In this document: in pieces, positions 35,681 to 44,941 of the stretch
Layout: each line of letters opens with the position of its first letter
Numbering within the stretch: position 1 is the stretch's first letter
Assembly: GCA_050178015.1 (NCBI GenBank)
Contig: JBFXGM010000001.1
Span: forward strand, 124,001 to 188,000
Length of the DNA stretch: 64,000 nt
Origin: Gaoshiqia sp050178015
GTDB taxonomy: Bacteria > Bacteroidota > Bacteroidia > Bacteroidales > Prolixibacteraceae
Reading direction: 5' to 3'
Notes under the pieces: generated by a model
Database searches by the model: none
What the model was told of the DNA's origin: nothing
What the model saw: the letters and a program-made list of their open reading frames with translations, nothing else
Made by a program: the position numbers and the translations under genes

Positions 35681-38600
35681 TTATAATCCTAATTTAATTT
35701 CACAACCAATGCTTCTCACGCCAGGCATACCTGAATATTCGGTAAACTCATTCGTTCCGGCATACGATTCAGGGGTAACATTAGGTACATCTTTATAGAG
35801 GTAGGCAATATTGTTTCCGAATAAAGAAACACGGATTTTGCTAAAGAAGGTTTTGTCCACCAATTGTTTGGGCAATTCGTAACCAACTGTTATCCTTCTT
35901 AAAGCGATGAAATCACTTTTATATATGGCATCTTCTGTGATATCCATGTACCCTTGCCAGTAGGTCCTTTCGTAGTATTCCTGGGCGGCAATTAAAATGT
36001 CATTCGGAGAGCCATCCGATTTAACCCCTGGTAGTACAACACCATCGTGCAGAATAAAGTTATACTTAGAATCAGCAGGCACAGAAGCAGTGTGGGAATC
36101 AAGCTTTACTTTTGCGTTGCTGGTATTCACATAATACGGCAAACCTCCGCGGGCTTCGTCCCTGTATTTTAACGATTCAACCCCTGTTCCGTTACCTTTT
36201 AAGTACATATTGGTTTGTGAGATCAGAGTTCCTCCAAACTGGAAGTCAAAATCGAAATCAAGATACAAACCTTTGTAAGCAAAGTTTGTATTGAACCCTC
36301 CCGTTATGTCAGGGATTTGTTTGCCAACTTTAATCTGTTCTTCTTTATTGAATTCATAAACGCCATTTGAAGCAACGACTAAATTTCCGGCGTTATCCCT
36401 TAGCCACGGGTTAATATAAATTTCGCCATATTGTTTTCCAACTCTGGCTTCCATCTTTGCCCCGGTAACACCCCACAATGGAAGAACTTCAACACCACTT
36501 GACAGCTCTTTTACCTTAGTATTATATTTTGCCAGGTTCAAAGTTGTATTCCACTGAAAATTTCTGGTGATAACCGGCTTGCCTGTAATTTGTAATTCAA
36601 GTCCGGTATTCTGAACATTCCCGGCATTTGTTATGATACTATTGACCCCGGATGATTTGGGAACATCAAGAGCAATGATTTGGTCGTACGTATTGGATTT
36701 GAACCATGCAAAATCAAACCCAAGCCTGTTTTGTTCGAAGAGATTTATTTCAAACCCTACTTCAAATTCCCTTTTTCGTTCAGGTTTTAAGTTCTCAGGA
36801 GGCAGTTTCCCTTGTGCAATGCCGGTTTCGAAGTCGGCAGGTGGCAAACTGCTGGAAGAAGTAGCGTAAGCAACACCACCGTAACTGTTCACATTAAATG
36901 CTAGGTTCCCGAAATAAATTGGCCCCGGACGGCCAACATCGGCAAATGATGCACGCAATTTTGCATATTTGATTACATCTGGCAAAGTAAGTGTTTCGCT
37001 CGCAATCCATGATAAACTTGCTCCCGGATAGAAATAGCTGTTGTTGTCGGGAGGCAATATGGATGACCAGTCGTTTCGCCCCTGAACCTCAAAGTATAAT
37101 TGATCCCTGAATGAAAGCTGAGCTGAAGCCAATACGCCATACAATACGCTTGATTTACGGCTTCCTGAGCCTTCCGACTTAACATCTTTACTACTGTTCC
37201 CCAACGAAAACCAGTTTTCAACCAGGAAATTAGTCGTTAAAGATTTTACATATCGGTCTGAAAAGTTTTCATAAACAAATCCAACCAATCCGCTAACATT
37301 AAAATCATCGTTAATTTTAGTTTCAAAGTTTAAATATACATTGTTGTAGAAGTTCAGGATGTTTCTTTCATCAACCGAATAATACCCTTGTGACGAATCT
37401 TCACCAAGAGGCTTGATCACTTTTTTCTTCACTTCGTTCAGTTTACGGGTCATATCGAAACCTGATCTGAATGTAAGCGATAACCAATCGGTAAAATCAA
37501 TATTCAGATTAACTGATTGCAGCAAGTGATGCCGTGTTTCGTCAAAATCATTTTGGGTCTGATTCCAGAAGTATTCACTTCCAAGTTTACCGACGAGCCC
37601 TCCGGCAGCTTCCGACCTTTCTTTAGTCCTAAAATACCAGTATGCACCAGTTTCGTCGAGAATATGGCTTTTCCATAATTCAGGTTTCATATCACGGTTG
37701 ATACCGTAGGTAACCAGACCATCCTGCATACGGAAGGGTGCATTATGGTTAAATGTATAATAATAGTTACTGATATAATCAACTGTGATCCTATCTGATA
37801 CATTTAGTTTCCCGTTAAAACTGAAGATGTGATTATCTTGGTAAGCGCCAATAACAGTGCTGGTAAATTTTTTGTTGGTATATCCAAATCTGACATTTCC
37901 TAAGTCACCGGCATTCGATAGCGAGAATCCGTTTGTCCGTAAATGGCCTTCTCTGAATATGTCTTTAAAGTTATCCGGTTGTGGTGAATAAGGTCTCATT
38001 TGTCCATCCCACCAAAGAATATTTCGTCCGTCCATTTTAGGACCGAAACCTGCAGCGCCGTTCCCGTAATAAACCGGAGTCAACGTACCGTCAATATCCT
38101 TATACTTGAAACCATCAGCATCAGTAAGGTTTGGATCTGGTAGTGCTGCACCGACACTTGAGCCGGAACCGAACTCGTTTTGAAGTTTGGGGAAATACGA
38201 AACACGGTCCCAGGTATAGCTTGAGTTTACTTCCACACCAAGTCCCTTTTTCTTGGTCCCCGATTTAGTTGTGATCAGAATAACACCGTTTGCACCTGCG
38301 TAACCATAAAGTACAGATGCTTTTGCTCCCTTCAATATTTCGATCGATTCAATATCCTCGGCATTGATATCGTTAATACCTGTTCCCTTATCCCGGCCAT
38401 CTCTATCATTTCTGTTCATTCCGGTGTTTTCGTCGAAAATTGGGATACCATCAACCACAAAAAGAGGCCTTGTTGAAGATGACTGGTTGAGCGATACTGA
38501 ATTTCGGATGTTGATGACCATCCCTCCGGTAGGTCCGTTAGCCGTACCCGAAACCCTAACACCGGCAGCCTTTCCATAAAGAGATGTAAGCGGGTTTACA

Positions 38601-39034
38601 GGAATACCACTTTTTACAAGTTCATCCGACTTAATTGAACTTACCGAGTACCCTAAGGCCTTTTTCTCCCGTTTGATGCCCAACGCAGTAACCACAACTT
38701 CATTCAAACCAGTTGTTTCCGGCTGTAAAACAACATTAAAAGTTGTTGTATTTTCAGCAGTAAATTCTTGCTTTTGCATCCCAATAAATGAAAACACAAC
38801 AATTGATCCCTTCGGTACAGAAATGGTGTAATTACCATCAATGTCCGTGATTGTTCCATGGGTAGTTCCTTTTTGAAGTACGGACACCCCGGGAAGCGGC
38901 ATTCCATCTTCAGATCCGGTTACGGTTCCTGAAAGATTGACCTCTTGGGCCATCAGGATGCCAACTCCCATAAAAAGTGCGACAACAGTTGTCAACCACC
39001 TTTTAGACAAGTTTAATTTTCGATTCATAAGCAT
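35681..39034 (-). CDS. SusC-family TonB-dependent outer-membrane transporter (pair 2)
   Basis: An 1117-residue transporter with signal peptide ending GILMAQ, carboxypeptidase-regulatory-like domain (PLPGVSVLQKGTTHGTITDID), plug (VVTALGIKREKKALGYSV, RPLFVVDGIPI, ASVLYGYAGANGVILITTK) and barrel ending IGCEIKLGL. It starts an operon with susD2. The ATG at 39034 is used, although 39028 is equally good. The ROK regulator gene lies 42 bp upstream on the same strand and may be co-transcribed or control this pair. Confidence 0.96.
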   Translation of the reverse strand: MLMNRKLNLSKRWLTTVVALFMGVGILMAQEVNLSGTVTGSEDGMPLPGVSVLQKGTTHGTITDIDGNYTISVPKGSIVVFSFIGMQKQEFTAENTTTFNVVLQPETTGLNEVVVTALGIKREKKALGYSVSSIKSDELVKSGIPVNPLTSLYGKAAGVRVSGTANGPTGGMVINIRNSVSLNQSSSTRPLFVVDGIPIFDENTGMNRNDRDGRDKGTGINDINAEDIESIEILKGAKASVLYGYAGANGVILITTKSGTKKKGLGVEVNSSYTWDRVSYFPKLQNEFGSGSSVGAALPDPNLTDADGFKYKDIDGTLTPVYYGNGAAGFGPKMDGRNILWWDGQMRPYSPQPDNFKDIFREGHLRTNGFSLSNAGDLGNVRFGYTNKKFTSTVIGAYQDNHIFSFNGKLNVSDRITVDYISNYYYTFNHNAPFRMQDGLVTYGINRDMKPELWKSHILDETGAYWYFRTKERSEAAGGLVGKLGSEYFWNQTQNDFDETRHHLLQSVNLNIDFTDWLSLTFRSGFDMTRKLNEVKKKVIKPLGEDSSQGYYSVDERNILNFYNNVYLNFETKINDDFNVSGLVGFVYENFSDRYVKSLTTNFLVENWFSLGNSSKDVKSEGSGSRKSSVLYGVLASAQLSFRDQLYFEVQGRNDWSSILPPDNNSYFYPGASLSWIASETLTLPDVIKYAKLRASFADVGRPGPIYFGNLAFNVNSYGGVAYATSSSSLPPADFETGIAQGKLPPENLKPERKREFEVGFEINLFEQNRLGFDFAWFKSNTYDQIIALDVPKSSGVNSIITNAGNVQNTGLELQITGKPVITRNFQWNTTLNLAKYNTKVKELSSGVEVLPLWGVTGAKMEARVGKQYGEIYINPWLRDNAGNLVVASNGVYEFNKEEQIKVGKQIPDITGGFNTNFAYKGLYLDFDFDFQFGGTLISQTNMYLKGNGTGVESLKYRDEARGGLPYYVNTSNAKVKLDSHTASVPADSKYNFILHDGVVLPGVKSDGSPNDILIAAQEYYERTYWQGYMDITEDAIYKSDFIALRRITVGYELPKQLVDKTFFSKIRVSLFGNNIAYLYKDVPNVTPESYAGTNEFTEYSGMPGVRSIGCEIKLGL

Positions 39035-39076
39035 AATTTTTAGACATAATAGATATAAAATGATGATTAAAGAGAG

Positions 39077-40321
39077 CTAGTTATTCATATTAATATCAAT
39101 GGATTTGTCGCGGAAGATATTTTGAAAAACCATGACCGCTACGCCTTTCAGCCCCGAATGGTCGCCCATTTCAGATATCTCGATGCGGACGTTTTCTGAT
39201 ATATTTTTCAGACAATATTGATTAAGCGCATGTTGCACCGGAATGAGGATGAATTGTCCGGCTTGGGTGAGCCGGCCGTTCAGCACAATCAGTTCCGGGT
39301 TGTACAGTTGAATGAGGATGGAAATCCCCCAGGCCAGGTTGGTGCTGATGGTGGTGAGCAGCGAAATGGACAGCTCGTCGCCCTTTTTGGCGCAGTTGAT
39401 AATGTCGTCCGGGGTGAGCTCCTGCGGACGTTCCCCGAACTGACTGGTCAGCTGCGAAATGGTGCCCTGGGCAATTTCGTCCCGGGCCATATCCAGCAAG
39501 TGCTGTGCCCCGGCAATGGTTTGCAGGCAGCCCCGTTTACCGCACTCGCACAGCTTGCCGTTTTCCATAATGCGAATGTGGCTCAGCTCTCCCGCACATC
39601 CCGTTGCGCCACTGTAAATGTCGCCGTTCAGGACCATGCCCAGCCCAAGCCCCCAATTCCAGTTAATGATCAGCGTATTATTCGTGTTCCGGGCCTTCCC
39701 GAACATAAATTCGCCCAACCCCTGCATCCGTGCATCGTTTTCGATGTAGGTGCGGATGCCAAAGCGGTTGGTCAGCCGGGTAGCAATATTTCTATCTGCG
39801 GTTCTTTTGATGGTTCGGTTAATCCCGTTTTCTGAATCCACCAACCCGGGCATACTTACACCAATGGCAGAAAGTTTGTCTGGTTGAAGGCCCGCTCGTG
39901 TCAGCAACTCACCAATAACCTTCTCCATCTTTTCTTCCAGTTGCGGATCGTCAATATTGGTCTCGAAACCAACTACCGGCAATACTTCCTCATTCAGACT
40001 ATTAAAAATGACAGCTTTGCCCCGGTATTGGCCCAACTCAATGGCCAGAATAAAAAAGGCGTCTCCGGACAGACTGTAGATGGTGGGTTTGCGTCCGCCC
40101 TGTGAGTTGCCGGTGCCGGAGGCAACCACCACATTCTCTTCAATAAGATCTTCCAGGATGGAACGCACCGTAGGGAGGCTGACATTGATTTTCTTGCTCA
40201 GCGCCGAGGCCGACTGCAAGTTCCGCTTATATAACAGGCGGATGATCTGCATCCGCAGTTTGTATCGCTTCAGCTCGCTGATAGCCATCTTTTGGGTGTC
40301 TTCTTTCCGGTGCAAAACCAT
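39077..40321 (-). CDS. ROK-family transcriptional regulator (NagC/XylR-like)
   Basis: A 414-residue repressor with an N-terminal winged helix (SASALSKKINVSLPTVRSIL) and a ROK sugar-binding domain. The ROK signature CECGKRGCLQT is complete, with the zinc ligands Cys-x-Cys-x4-Cys and the His in GELSHI. ATP-site glycines are less conserved, as expected in regulators rather than kinases. Start alternatives are 40321 and 40288. It precedes susC2 on the same strand and is divergent from the DUF819 permease gene; either could be its target. A sugar derived from the glycan is the probable ligand. Confidence 0.92.
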   Translation of the reverse strand: MVLHRKEDTQKMAISELKRYKLRMQIIRLLYKRNLQSASALSKKINVSLPTVRSILEDLIEENVVVASGTGNSQGGRKPTIYSLSGDAFFILAIELGQYRGKAVIFNSLNEEVLPVVGFETNIDDPQLEEKMEKVIGELLTRAGLQPDKLSAIGVSMPGLVDSENGINRTIKRTADRNIATRLTNRFGIRTYIENDARMQGLGEFMFGKARNTNNTLIINWNWGLGLGMVLNGDIYSGATGCAGELSHIRIMENGKLCECGKRGCLQTIAGAQHLLDMARDEIAQGTISQLTSQFGERPQELTPDDIINCAKKGDELSISLLTTISTNLAWGISILIQLYNPELIVLNGRLTQAGQFILIPVQHALNQYCLKNISENVRIEISEMGDHSGLKGVAVMVFQNIFRDKSIDINMNN

Positions 40322-40577
40322 TGCTGATTTATTTTCGATTCACTCACACAATAATAAAATATAATTTTCACATAAACACATACTTTTGTAATTTTTTTCT
40401 TAAGTATTCTGCAGGCATGAATATTTTTTATAACATTTTTTCACATCTATTCACATACCGGTATTACGCTACCTGAATCAATGCAGAAATAATAAGGAAA
40501 ATCGGTACCGTTCAAGATAGTTCTCCTTATTTTTACCCACAGAAAACAAGGGCATCCCCCTACTATAATAATATGGT

Positions 40578-41744
40578 ATGTTCCCGTTAATCTCCTACGA
40601 AAATCATTTACTGCTTTTTGCCGTATTGCTTGGCGCTGCTGCCCTGGGTATTTGGTCCGAACACAAAAAATGGCTGGGCAAAGTTTCCGGCATTTTGATC
40701 ACGATGGTCCTGATGTCCATTTTATCAATGACCGGCATCGTACCGGCAGCGTCCGGAACCGACGTTCCGGTTCCCGTTTACAGCCTGGTTTTCGACTGGT
40801 TTGTTCCACTGTCGATCCCCATGCTATTATTGGGATCCAACCTGGGACGGATCGTCCGCGAAGGTGGGAAGTTACTGGTCGCCTATACCATCGGTGCCAT
40901 TGGCGTAGTATTGGGCTGCTTTTTGGCCTACACCCTGATCGATTTGGGGACAGATTCGGCGAGCACGGCCGGGGTAATTGCAGCCACACTGATTGGCGGC
41001 AGCATGAACTTTGTAGCTACCGGCGAAATCCTGAACTTCAGCACACACCCGCTGTTTTCGGCCACCATTGCCGTTGACAACTTCGCAGCCAACCTGTTCG
41101 TTTTGCTCCTGATTGCTGTGCCGTCCATCCCATTGCTGCAACGTTTTTTTGTACCGGCTAAAACCGAAAACCGCGAAGCATCTGCTCCGGATGGGAATGA
41201 ATCCACCCCCATCACAATGGAACGAATCGCCCTATCCGTATTTTTGGCTGCTGCCATTGCCGGGGCCGGCATGTTGCTGGAAGAAGTTATCCAACACGTA
41301 TTTTCAACCCGGATGAACACGAGCATCCTGATCATCACCGTGCTGTCGGTATTGGTGGCCAACCTTTTCCCTAAACGGTTGAAGTTTCTGGAAGATACTG
41401 CTTTTTCGATTGGCTTGTGGATGATGTACCTTTTTTTGGCCACCATTGGCGCTGCCACCAACCTAAACGACATGTTTCAGGTAGGCCCTGCTGTTTTGGG
41501 ATTTTACCTGGTCGTATTACTGATTCATCTGTTGATCTTGCTGGCCACAGCCCGACTGTTTAAGTTAGATGTATATGAAGTGGTGGTTTCGTCGGCGGCC
41601 AACATTATGGGGCCTTCGGTAGCTGCCCCAATGGCCGCTTCGCTCGGACAAAAAAAGCTGATCACACCGGGTATCCTGGTGGGTATTTTGGGCTATGTGA
41701 TCGGCACCTTTATCGGTGTTTCCATCGCCTTGTTTTTAAGCTGA
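40578..41744 (+). CDS. DUF819-family integral membrane protein
   Basis: A 388-residue inner-membrane protein with about ten or eleven hydrophobic helices, from LLLFAVLLGAAALGIW to ISIALFLS. The repeated SANIMGPSVAAPMA and GGSMNFVATGEIL segments are conserved re-entrant-type motifs of the DUF819 (YjcL-like) family. The family is thought to transport small organic molecules but has no firm function. It is divergent from the ROK gene across a 256-bp AT-rich gap, and convergent with the TIM-barrel gene through a shared hairpin. A role in sugar uptake is possible but unproven. Confidence 0.88.
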   Translation: MFPLISYENHLLLFAVLLGAAALGIWSEHKKWLGKVSGILITMVLMSILSMTGIVPAASGTDVPVPVYSLVFDWFVPLSIPMLLLGSNLGRIVREGGKLLVAYTIGAIGVVLGCFLAYTLIDLGTDSASTAGVIAATLIGGSMNFVATGEILNFSTHPLFSATIAVDNFAANLFVLLLIAVPSIPLLQRFFVPAKTENREASAPDGNESTPITMERIALSVFLAAAIAGAGMLLEEVIQHVFSTRMNTSILIITVLSVLVANLFPKRLKFLEDTAFSIGLWMMYLFLATIGAATNLNDMFQVGPAVLGFYLVVLLIHLLILLATARLFKLDVYEVVVSSAANIMGPSVAAPMAASLGQKKLITPGILVGILGYVIGTFIGVSIALFLS

Positions 41745-41762
41745 CAACTATCGTTAAAAGAA

Positions 41763-41803
41763 AGCGGCAAAAGCACATTGCTAAAATTGTTGCTTTTGCC
41801 GCT
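41763..41803. terminator. Bidirectional terminator between DUF819 and the TIM-barrel gene
   Basis: AGCGGCAAAAGCA (41763-41775) and TGCTTTTGCCGCT (41791-41803) form a 13-bp perfect stem in the gap between two convergent genes. T-rich tracts flank it, the stronger one serving the minus strand. Confidence 0.88.
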
Positions 41804-41824
41804 GATATTTTATGATTTGCCAAT

Positions 41825-42727
41825 TTACCACGTATCGGCCTGGGCAACCCGGGCTGCTGCCGTAAGTTCATCTTCCAGCGGCCAGCATTCCAGTCCCACG
41901 TAGCCGTCATAACCCAGCTTCTTCAATTCTTTGAACACACGCGGATAGTAAATTTCACCCGTGCCCGGTTCTTTTCGCCCCGGATGGTCGGCCACCTGGA
42001 TATACCCCACCTGATCGAAACCCTCGTTTAGGTGTCCGCACAGGTCACCTTCGGAAATGTGCATATGGTAGAGGTCCCAGTTTATTTTCACCATGGGCGA
42101 GTTCACTTCGCGGCAAATCCGCACCGCGTCGGAACTTCCGTACAACGAATGCCCTTTATGGTCAACCCGGATATTCATGGGCTCCAGGATCAGCATCAGT
42201 CCGGCTTCTTCCACCAAGGGTTTCACCCGCTTAAGGGCAGTGATGATATTTTCGTGCATCTCCTCCCGGCTCATGCCTTCCTGGTCGTTTCCTCCAACCA
42301 CTGTGGCCTTGGGGCAATTCAGCTTTTTGGCTACCTGGATGGCCTCTTTGATCTTCTCTTCAAACAAATCGTGATTGGCCGGATCGTTCATACCCGGCTC
42401 GAACCCCCAGGCTGTAAACTGCCGGATGCTCAGGCCAAGCTCCTGGCATTTGGCGGCCATGGCATCCAGGTCTTTATCTTCGTAACCCCAAAACTCGATG
42501 CCGGGAAAACCCAGTTCGGCCGTTTTCTCCAGGCGCTCCAACACGGGCAGGTCTTTCCACCAGATTTCGATATTCACGGCAAACTTGGTATTAGGCGTTT
42601 GACCAGGCTTATTTACTGACTTGCTTTCGGATTGACAACCGTTGAGGTTAGTTAAAACAAGCGCACTTGCCGCCGCAGCAAGACTTCCGTTTTTCAGGAA
42701 TGAACGACGCGAGGAAGTAAGTTTCAT
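41825..42727 (-). CDS. Tat-exported xylose-isomerase-like TIM-barrel protein
   Basis: A 300-residue sugar phosphate isomerase/epimerase-fold protein. The N-terminus has a twin-arginine signal (SSRRSFLKNGSLAAAA) and then GC at the cleavage region, suggesting Tat export and possibly lipidation. The barrel shows EFWGYEDKD, VVGGNDQEG, ILEPMNIRVDHKG, INWDLYHMHISEGD and GYIQVADHPGRKEPGTGEI; the Glu, Asp, His and Glu residues in these motifs are the usual metal ligands. Most similar in style to hydroxypyruvate-isomerase-like proteins. Export plus a metal-binding barrel suggests a periplasmic sugar isomerase or epimerase, but the reaction is unknown. Confidence 0.87.
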   Translation of the reverse strand: MKLTSSRRSFLKNGSLAAAASALVLTNLNGCQSESKSVNKPGQTPNTKFAVNIEIWWKDLPVLERLEKTAELGFPGIEFWGYEDKDLDAMAAKCQELGLSIRQFTAWGFEPGMNDPANHDLFEEKIKEAIQVAKKLNCPKATVVGGNDQEGMSREEMHENIITALKRVKPLVEEAGLMLILEPMNIRVDHKGHSLYGSSDAVRICREVNSPMVKINWDLYHMHISEGDLCGHLNEGFDQVGYIQVADHPGRKEPGTGEIYYPRVFKELKKLGYDGYVGLECWPLEDELTAAARVAQADTW

Positions 42728-42795
42728 GGTAAGTGAGTTTAGTTATTGGCCTCCAATTTACGGATTCTTCCCCTAAAAGAAAAGCCGGGATAACC

Positions 42796-43112
42796 GGCCC
42801 GGGAAATCGCTTTTAAAATTTAAACGCTATTCTTTCTCTTCATGGGTGTTAAACTGCTCTTTCAGTGTCGTTACCATTTACCCGGCCACGGCATACCGTG
42901 ACCCTACACGCCGGATAAGAACCCGAAACGCTGCATACGGGAATGCCTGGTACGGTCACGACATGACGTGACCAACCTGCCATGTCCCGGCTGAAAGCCC
43001 AAACTAACCGATCCGGCATCTGCCGGAAACGCCCGGGTATTAGAATCCCTTTGGATACGTGCGCCATGAAAGAATTAATGAATCAAAACTTACAAAAGCG
43101 ATTTCCCTGGCC
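42796..43112. repeat. 317-bp GC-rich element bounded by 19-bp inverted repeats
   Basis: GGCCCGGGAAATCGCTTTT at 42796-42814 is inverted at 43094-43112 with a single mismatch. The interior has no credible gene but is rich in further palindromes: GGTCACG/CGTGACC (42954-42973) and TCCGGCA/TGCCGGA (43012-43027). Its composition is richer in GC than the surrounding intergenic DNA. It resembles a miniature transposable element or a decayed insertion, or a structured RNA. No target duplication was recognised. Confidence 0.5.
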
Positions 43113-43129
43113 CGGCCCCTTCTTCCTTC

Positions 43130-43519
43130 CTATTTTTTTGAATGCAAACCGACATGGTTCCCTTCGGTATCCTCAAAAACGGCAAAATAACCAATCTCTT
43201 CGGTAATCAGGGTTTTGGGAATAATGACAATTCCACCGGCAAATTCAACACGGTCGAGAACGGGCTTCAAGTCATCCCCGGCATTCAGGTAAACACGGGT
43301 CCCTAAACTGCTGGGCGTGCAACCCTCCCCTTGAACAATAGCGCCTCCAACGCCATTCGAATCGGGATCCATCGGCAAAAATCCCATCCGGTGCTTCCCC
43401 ATCACCTGTTCATACAACTGACTATCCAACAACTTGGAATAAAACTCTTTGGCCCGATCAAAATTCAACACCGGAATTTCGGCCCAAACAATGGCATCTT
43501 TTTGTGCTTTCATGATCAT
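43130..43519 (-). CDS. VOC-family (glyoxalase/bleomycin-resistance fold) protein
   Basis: A 129-residue single-domain vicinal-oxygen-chelate protein. It opens AIVWAEIPVLNFDRAKEFYSKL (core EIPVLNFDRAKEFY) and ends AVFEDTEGNHVGLHS, both standard VOC motifs; the C-terminal Glu-Gly-Asn-x-x-Gly-Leu segment includes a metal-ligand position. It could act on small molecules or be a binding protein; no specific function can be given. It stands alone on the minus strand; the start may be 43519 or 43513. Confidence 0.87.
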   Translation of the reverse strand: MIMKAQKDAIVWAEIPVLNFDRAKEFYSKLLDSQLYEQVMGKHRMGFLPMDPDSNGVGGAIVQGEGCTPSSLGTRVYLNAGDDLKPVLDRVEFAGGIVIIPKTLITEEIGYFAVFEDTEGNHVGLHSKK

Positions 43520-43705
43520 TTCGTTTTAAAGTCTTTATTTTCAACAAACCAACCCTGTCTGTGGTTTCTCTCGTTCACCGCTTCTTGGACGAACAATTGG
43601 ATCGTTGTTTTTTACGCATTTCAGAATCGGGAGTTCAGGTTCATTTCGCCAGATATTCGGGCTGAATTATTCACAAAATGAAGCATACTTTCGGGGCGTT
43701 TGGGT

Positions 43706-43713
43706 TATATTTG
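43706..43713 (+). promoter_or_regulatory. -7 promoter element of surE
   Basis: TATATTTG matches TAnnTTTG and ends 25 bp before the surE ATG at 43739. A -33 TTTG at the usual distance is not clear. Confidence 0.45.
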
Positions 43714-43738
43714 TGGCTCAAAACAAATATTGACAGAC

Positions 43739-44500
43739 ATGAAAGACCGCCCGCTTATATTGGTTACCAATGATGATGGCATCCACGCCAAAGGATTGAA
43801 AGAACTTACCGAAGTAATGAGATTGTTTGGCGAGGTGGTTGTAATTGTTCCGGAGGTGGCCATGTCGGGCATGTCGAGCGCCATTACAGTGGACAAACCC
43901 CTACGTGCCACCAAAATGCAGGAAGAAGAAGGTTATACACTTTTCAAGTGCAACGGCACACCGGTTGATTGTGTAAAAATCGGCTTCAACCATTTGCTGG
44001 ACCGTCATCCCGATTTTGTGGTTTCGGGGATTAATCACGGGTCCAACTCGTCCATCAGCGTTGTTTATTCCGGTACGATGGGAGCTGCCATCGAGGGATG
44101 TTTGCATGGGGTTTCTTCGATGGGTTTTTCGTTGTGCGACTACGCCCAGGATGCCGATTTCACCCGGGCCAAAATGGTGGTTGCGAGGATCTTTCAGGCT
44201 GTTGCCGAAAACGGGCTGCCGCATTTTACCTGTCTGAACGTAAACATTCCAAAAGGCGAAGTGAAAGGTATTGAGGTTTGCCGCCAAACCTCGGGGAAAT
44301 GGGTAGAAGAGCTGGAAAAACGGACTGACCCCCACCAGCGTGATTACTATTGGCTAAGCGGCTATTTCAAAAATTTTGAACCGGATACAGCCGGAACGGA
44401 TATGCATGCCCTCGACAACCAGTACGTTTCGGTGGTGCCTGTTACCGTTGACATGACCTGCCACGAAACCTTCCAACAAATGAAAAACTGGAAATTTTAA
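43739..44500 (+). CDS. surE: 5'/3'-nucleotidase SurE
   Basis: A 253-residue cytosolic, metal-dependent nucleoside monophosphate phosphatase linked to stationary-phase survival. The N-terminal motif LVTNDDGIHAKGL holds the metal-binding Asp-Asp, and VVSGINHGSNSS and YSGTMGAAIEG are further active-site motifs. The ATG at 43739 is preferred because the open frame before it (to 43700) contains the promoter element and no conserved residues. Its stop codon overlaps the start of the next small gene (TAATG), so the two are translationally coupled. Confidence 0.95.
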   Translation: MKDRPLILVTNDDGIHAKGLKELTEVMRLFGEVVVIVPEVAMSGMSSAITVDKPLRATKMQEEEGYTLFKCNGTPVDCVKIGFNHLLDRHPDFVVSGINHGSNSSISVVYSGTMGAAIEGCLHGVSSMGFSLCDYAQDADFTRAKMVVARIFQAVAENGLPHFTCLNVNIPKGEVKGIEVCRQTSGKWVEELEKRTDPHQRDYYWLSGYFKNFEPDTAGTDMHALDNQYVSVVPVTVDMTCHETFQQMKNWKF

Positions 44501-44802
44501 TGGCAACCAGCAGAAAATTCAACCAGAATAGGCTACAGATTGGCTTTATCCCGGGCATCATTTTGCCCGTTTTCGTCTTTCTGCTGATGTATCTTGTCAG
44601 CGGACAGGAAGTACCGTTCACAGACTATCTTACAGGTCTTTGGCACTTACATGCATTGGTCAAATTAATGACCTTGTGCGTAACCCCCAACCTGTTGCTA
44701 TTCCTGTATTTTTTCAAAAAGAAACATGACCTGGCAGCCCGGGGGGTCCTGATGGCCACCTTCGTGTATGCCTTTATGGTACTGATCACCAAAGCACTTT
44801 AA
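44500..44802 (+). CDS. Small membrane protein downstream of surE
   Basis: A 100-residue protein with three hydrophobic segments (IGFIPGIILPVFVFLLMYLV-like, LMTLCVTPNLLLFLYFF, GVLMATFVYAFMVLI). It has no recognised domain. It overlaps the surE stop codon by one base and is followed by lpxB, so it probably belongs to a surE-lpxB envelope gene group. Function unknown. Confidence 0.8.
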   Translation: MATSRKFNQNRLQIGFIPGIILPVFVFLLMYLVSGQEVPFTDYLTGLWHLHALVKLMTLCVTPNLLLFLYFFKKKHDLAARGVLMATFVYAFMVLITKAL

Positions 44803-44833
44803 AATCGGGCACGGGTTGCGGGTTTCGGAATAA

Positions 44834-44940
44834 AATGACGTAATGACCATGAATGACAATTAATGACCAATCCCCATTCATCATTCAAAGTTCTTCTGCC
44901 AATTCTTTTTACTTTTGCCTTTATACTTTTTACGCTGAAC
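44834..44940. repeat. AATGAC repeats and heptanucleotide repeats upstream of lpxB
   Basis: Four copies of AATGAC lie at 44834, 44842, 44852 and 44862. Then TTTTTAC, TTTTGCC, TTTATAC and TTTTTAC run as consecutive 7-base units (44906-44933) and end eight bases before the lpxB start. The same heptamer type recurs at 62379-62427. The TTTTG and TATACTTTT content also looks promoter-like, so the repeat may provide the lpxB promoter. Confidence 0.6.
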
Positions 44941-44941
44941 G

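Noticed and set aside
42849..43067. Riboswitch or tRNA-like RNA in the GC-rich region
   Set aside because: No riboswitch core or cloverleaf could be recognised; the 19-bp inverted ends better suit a mobile element.
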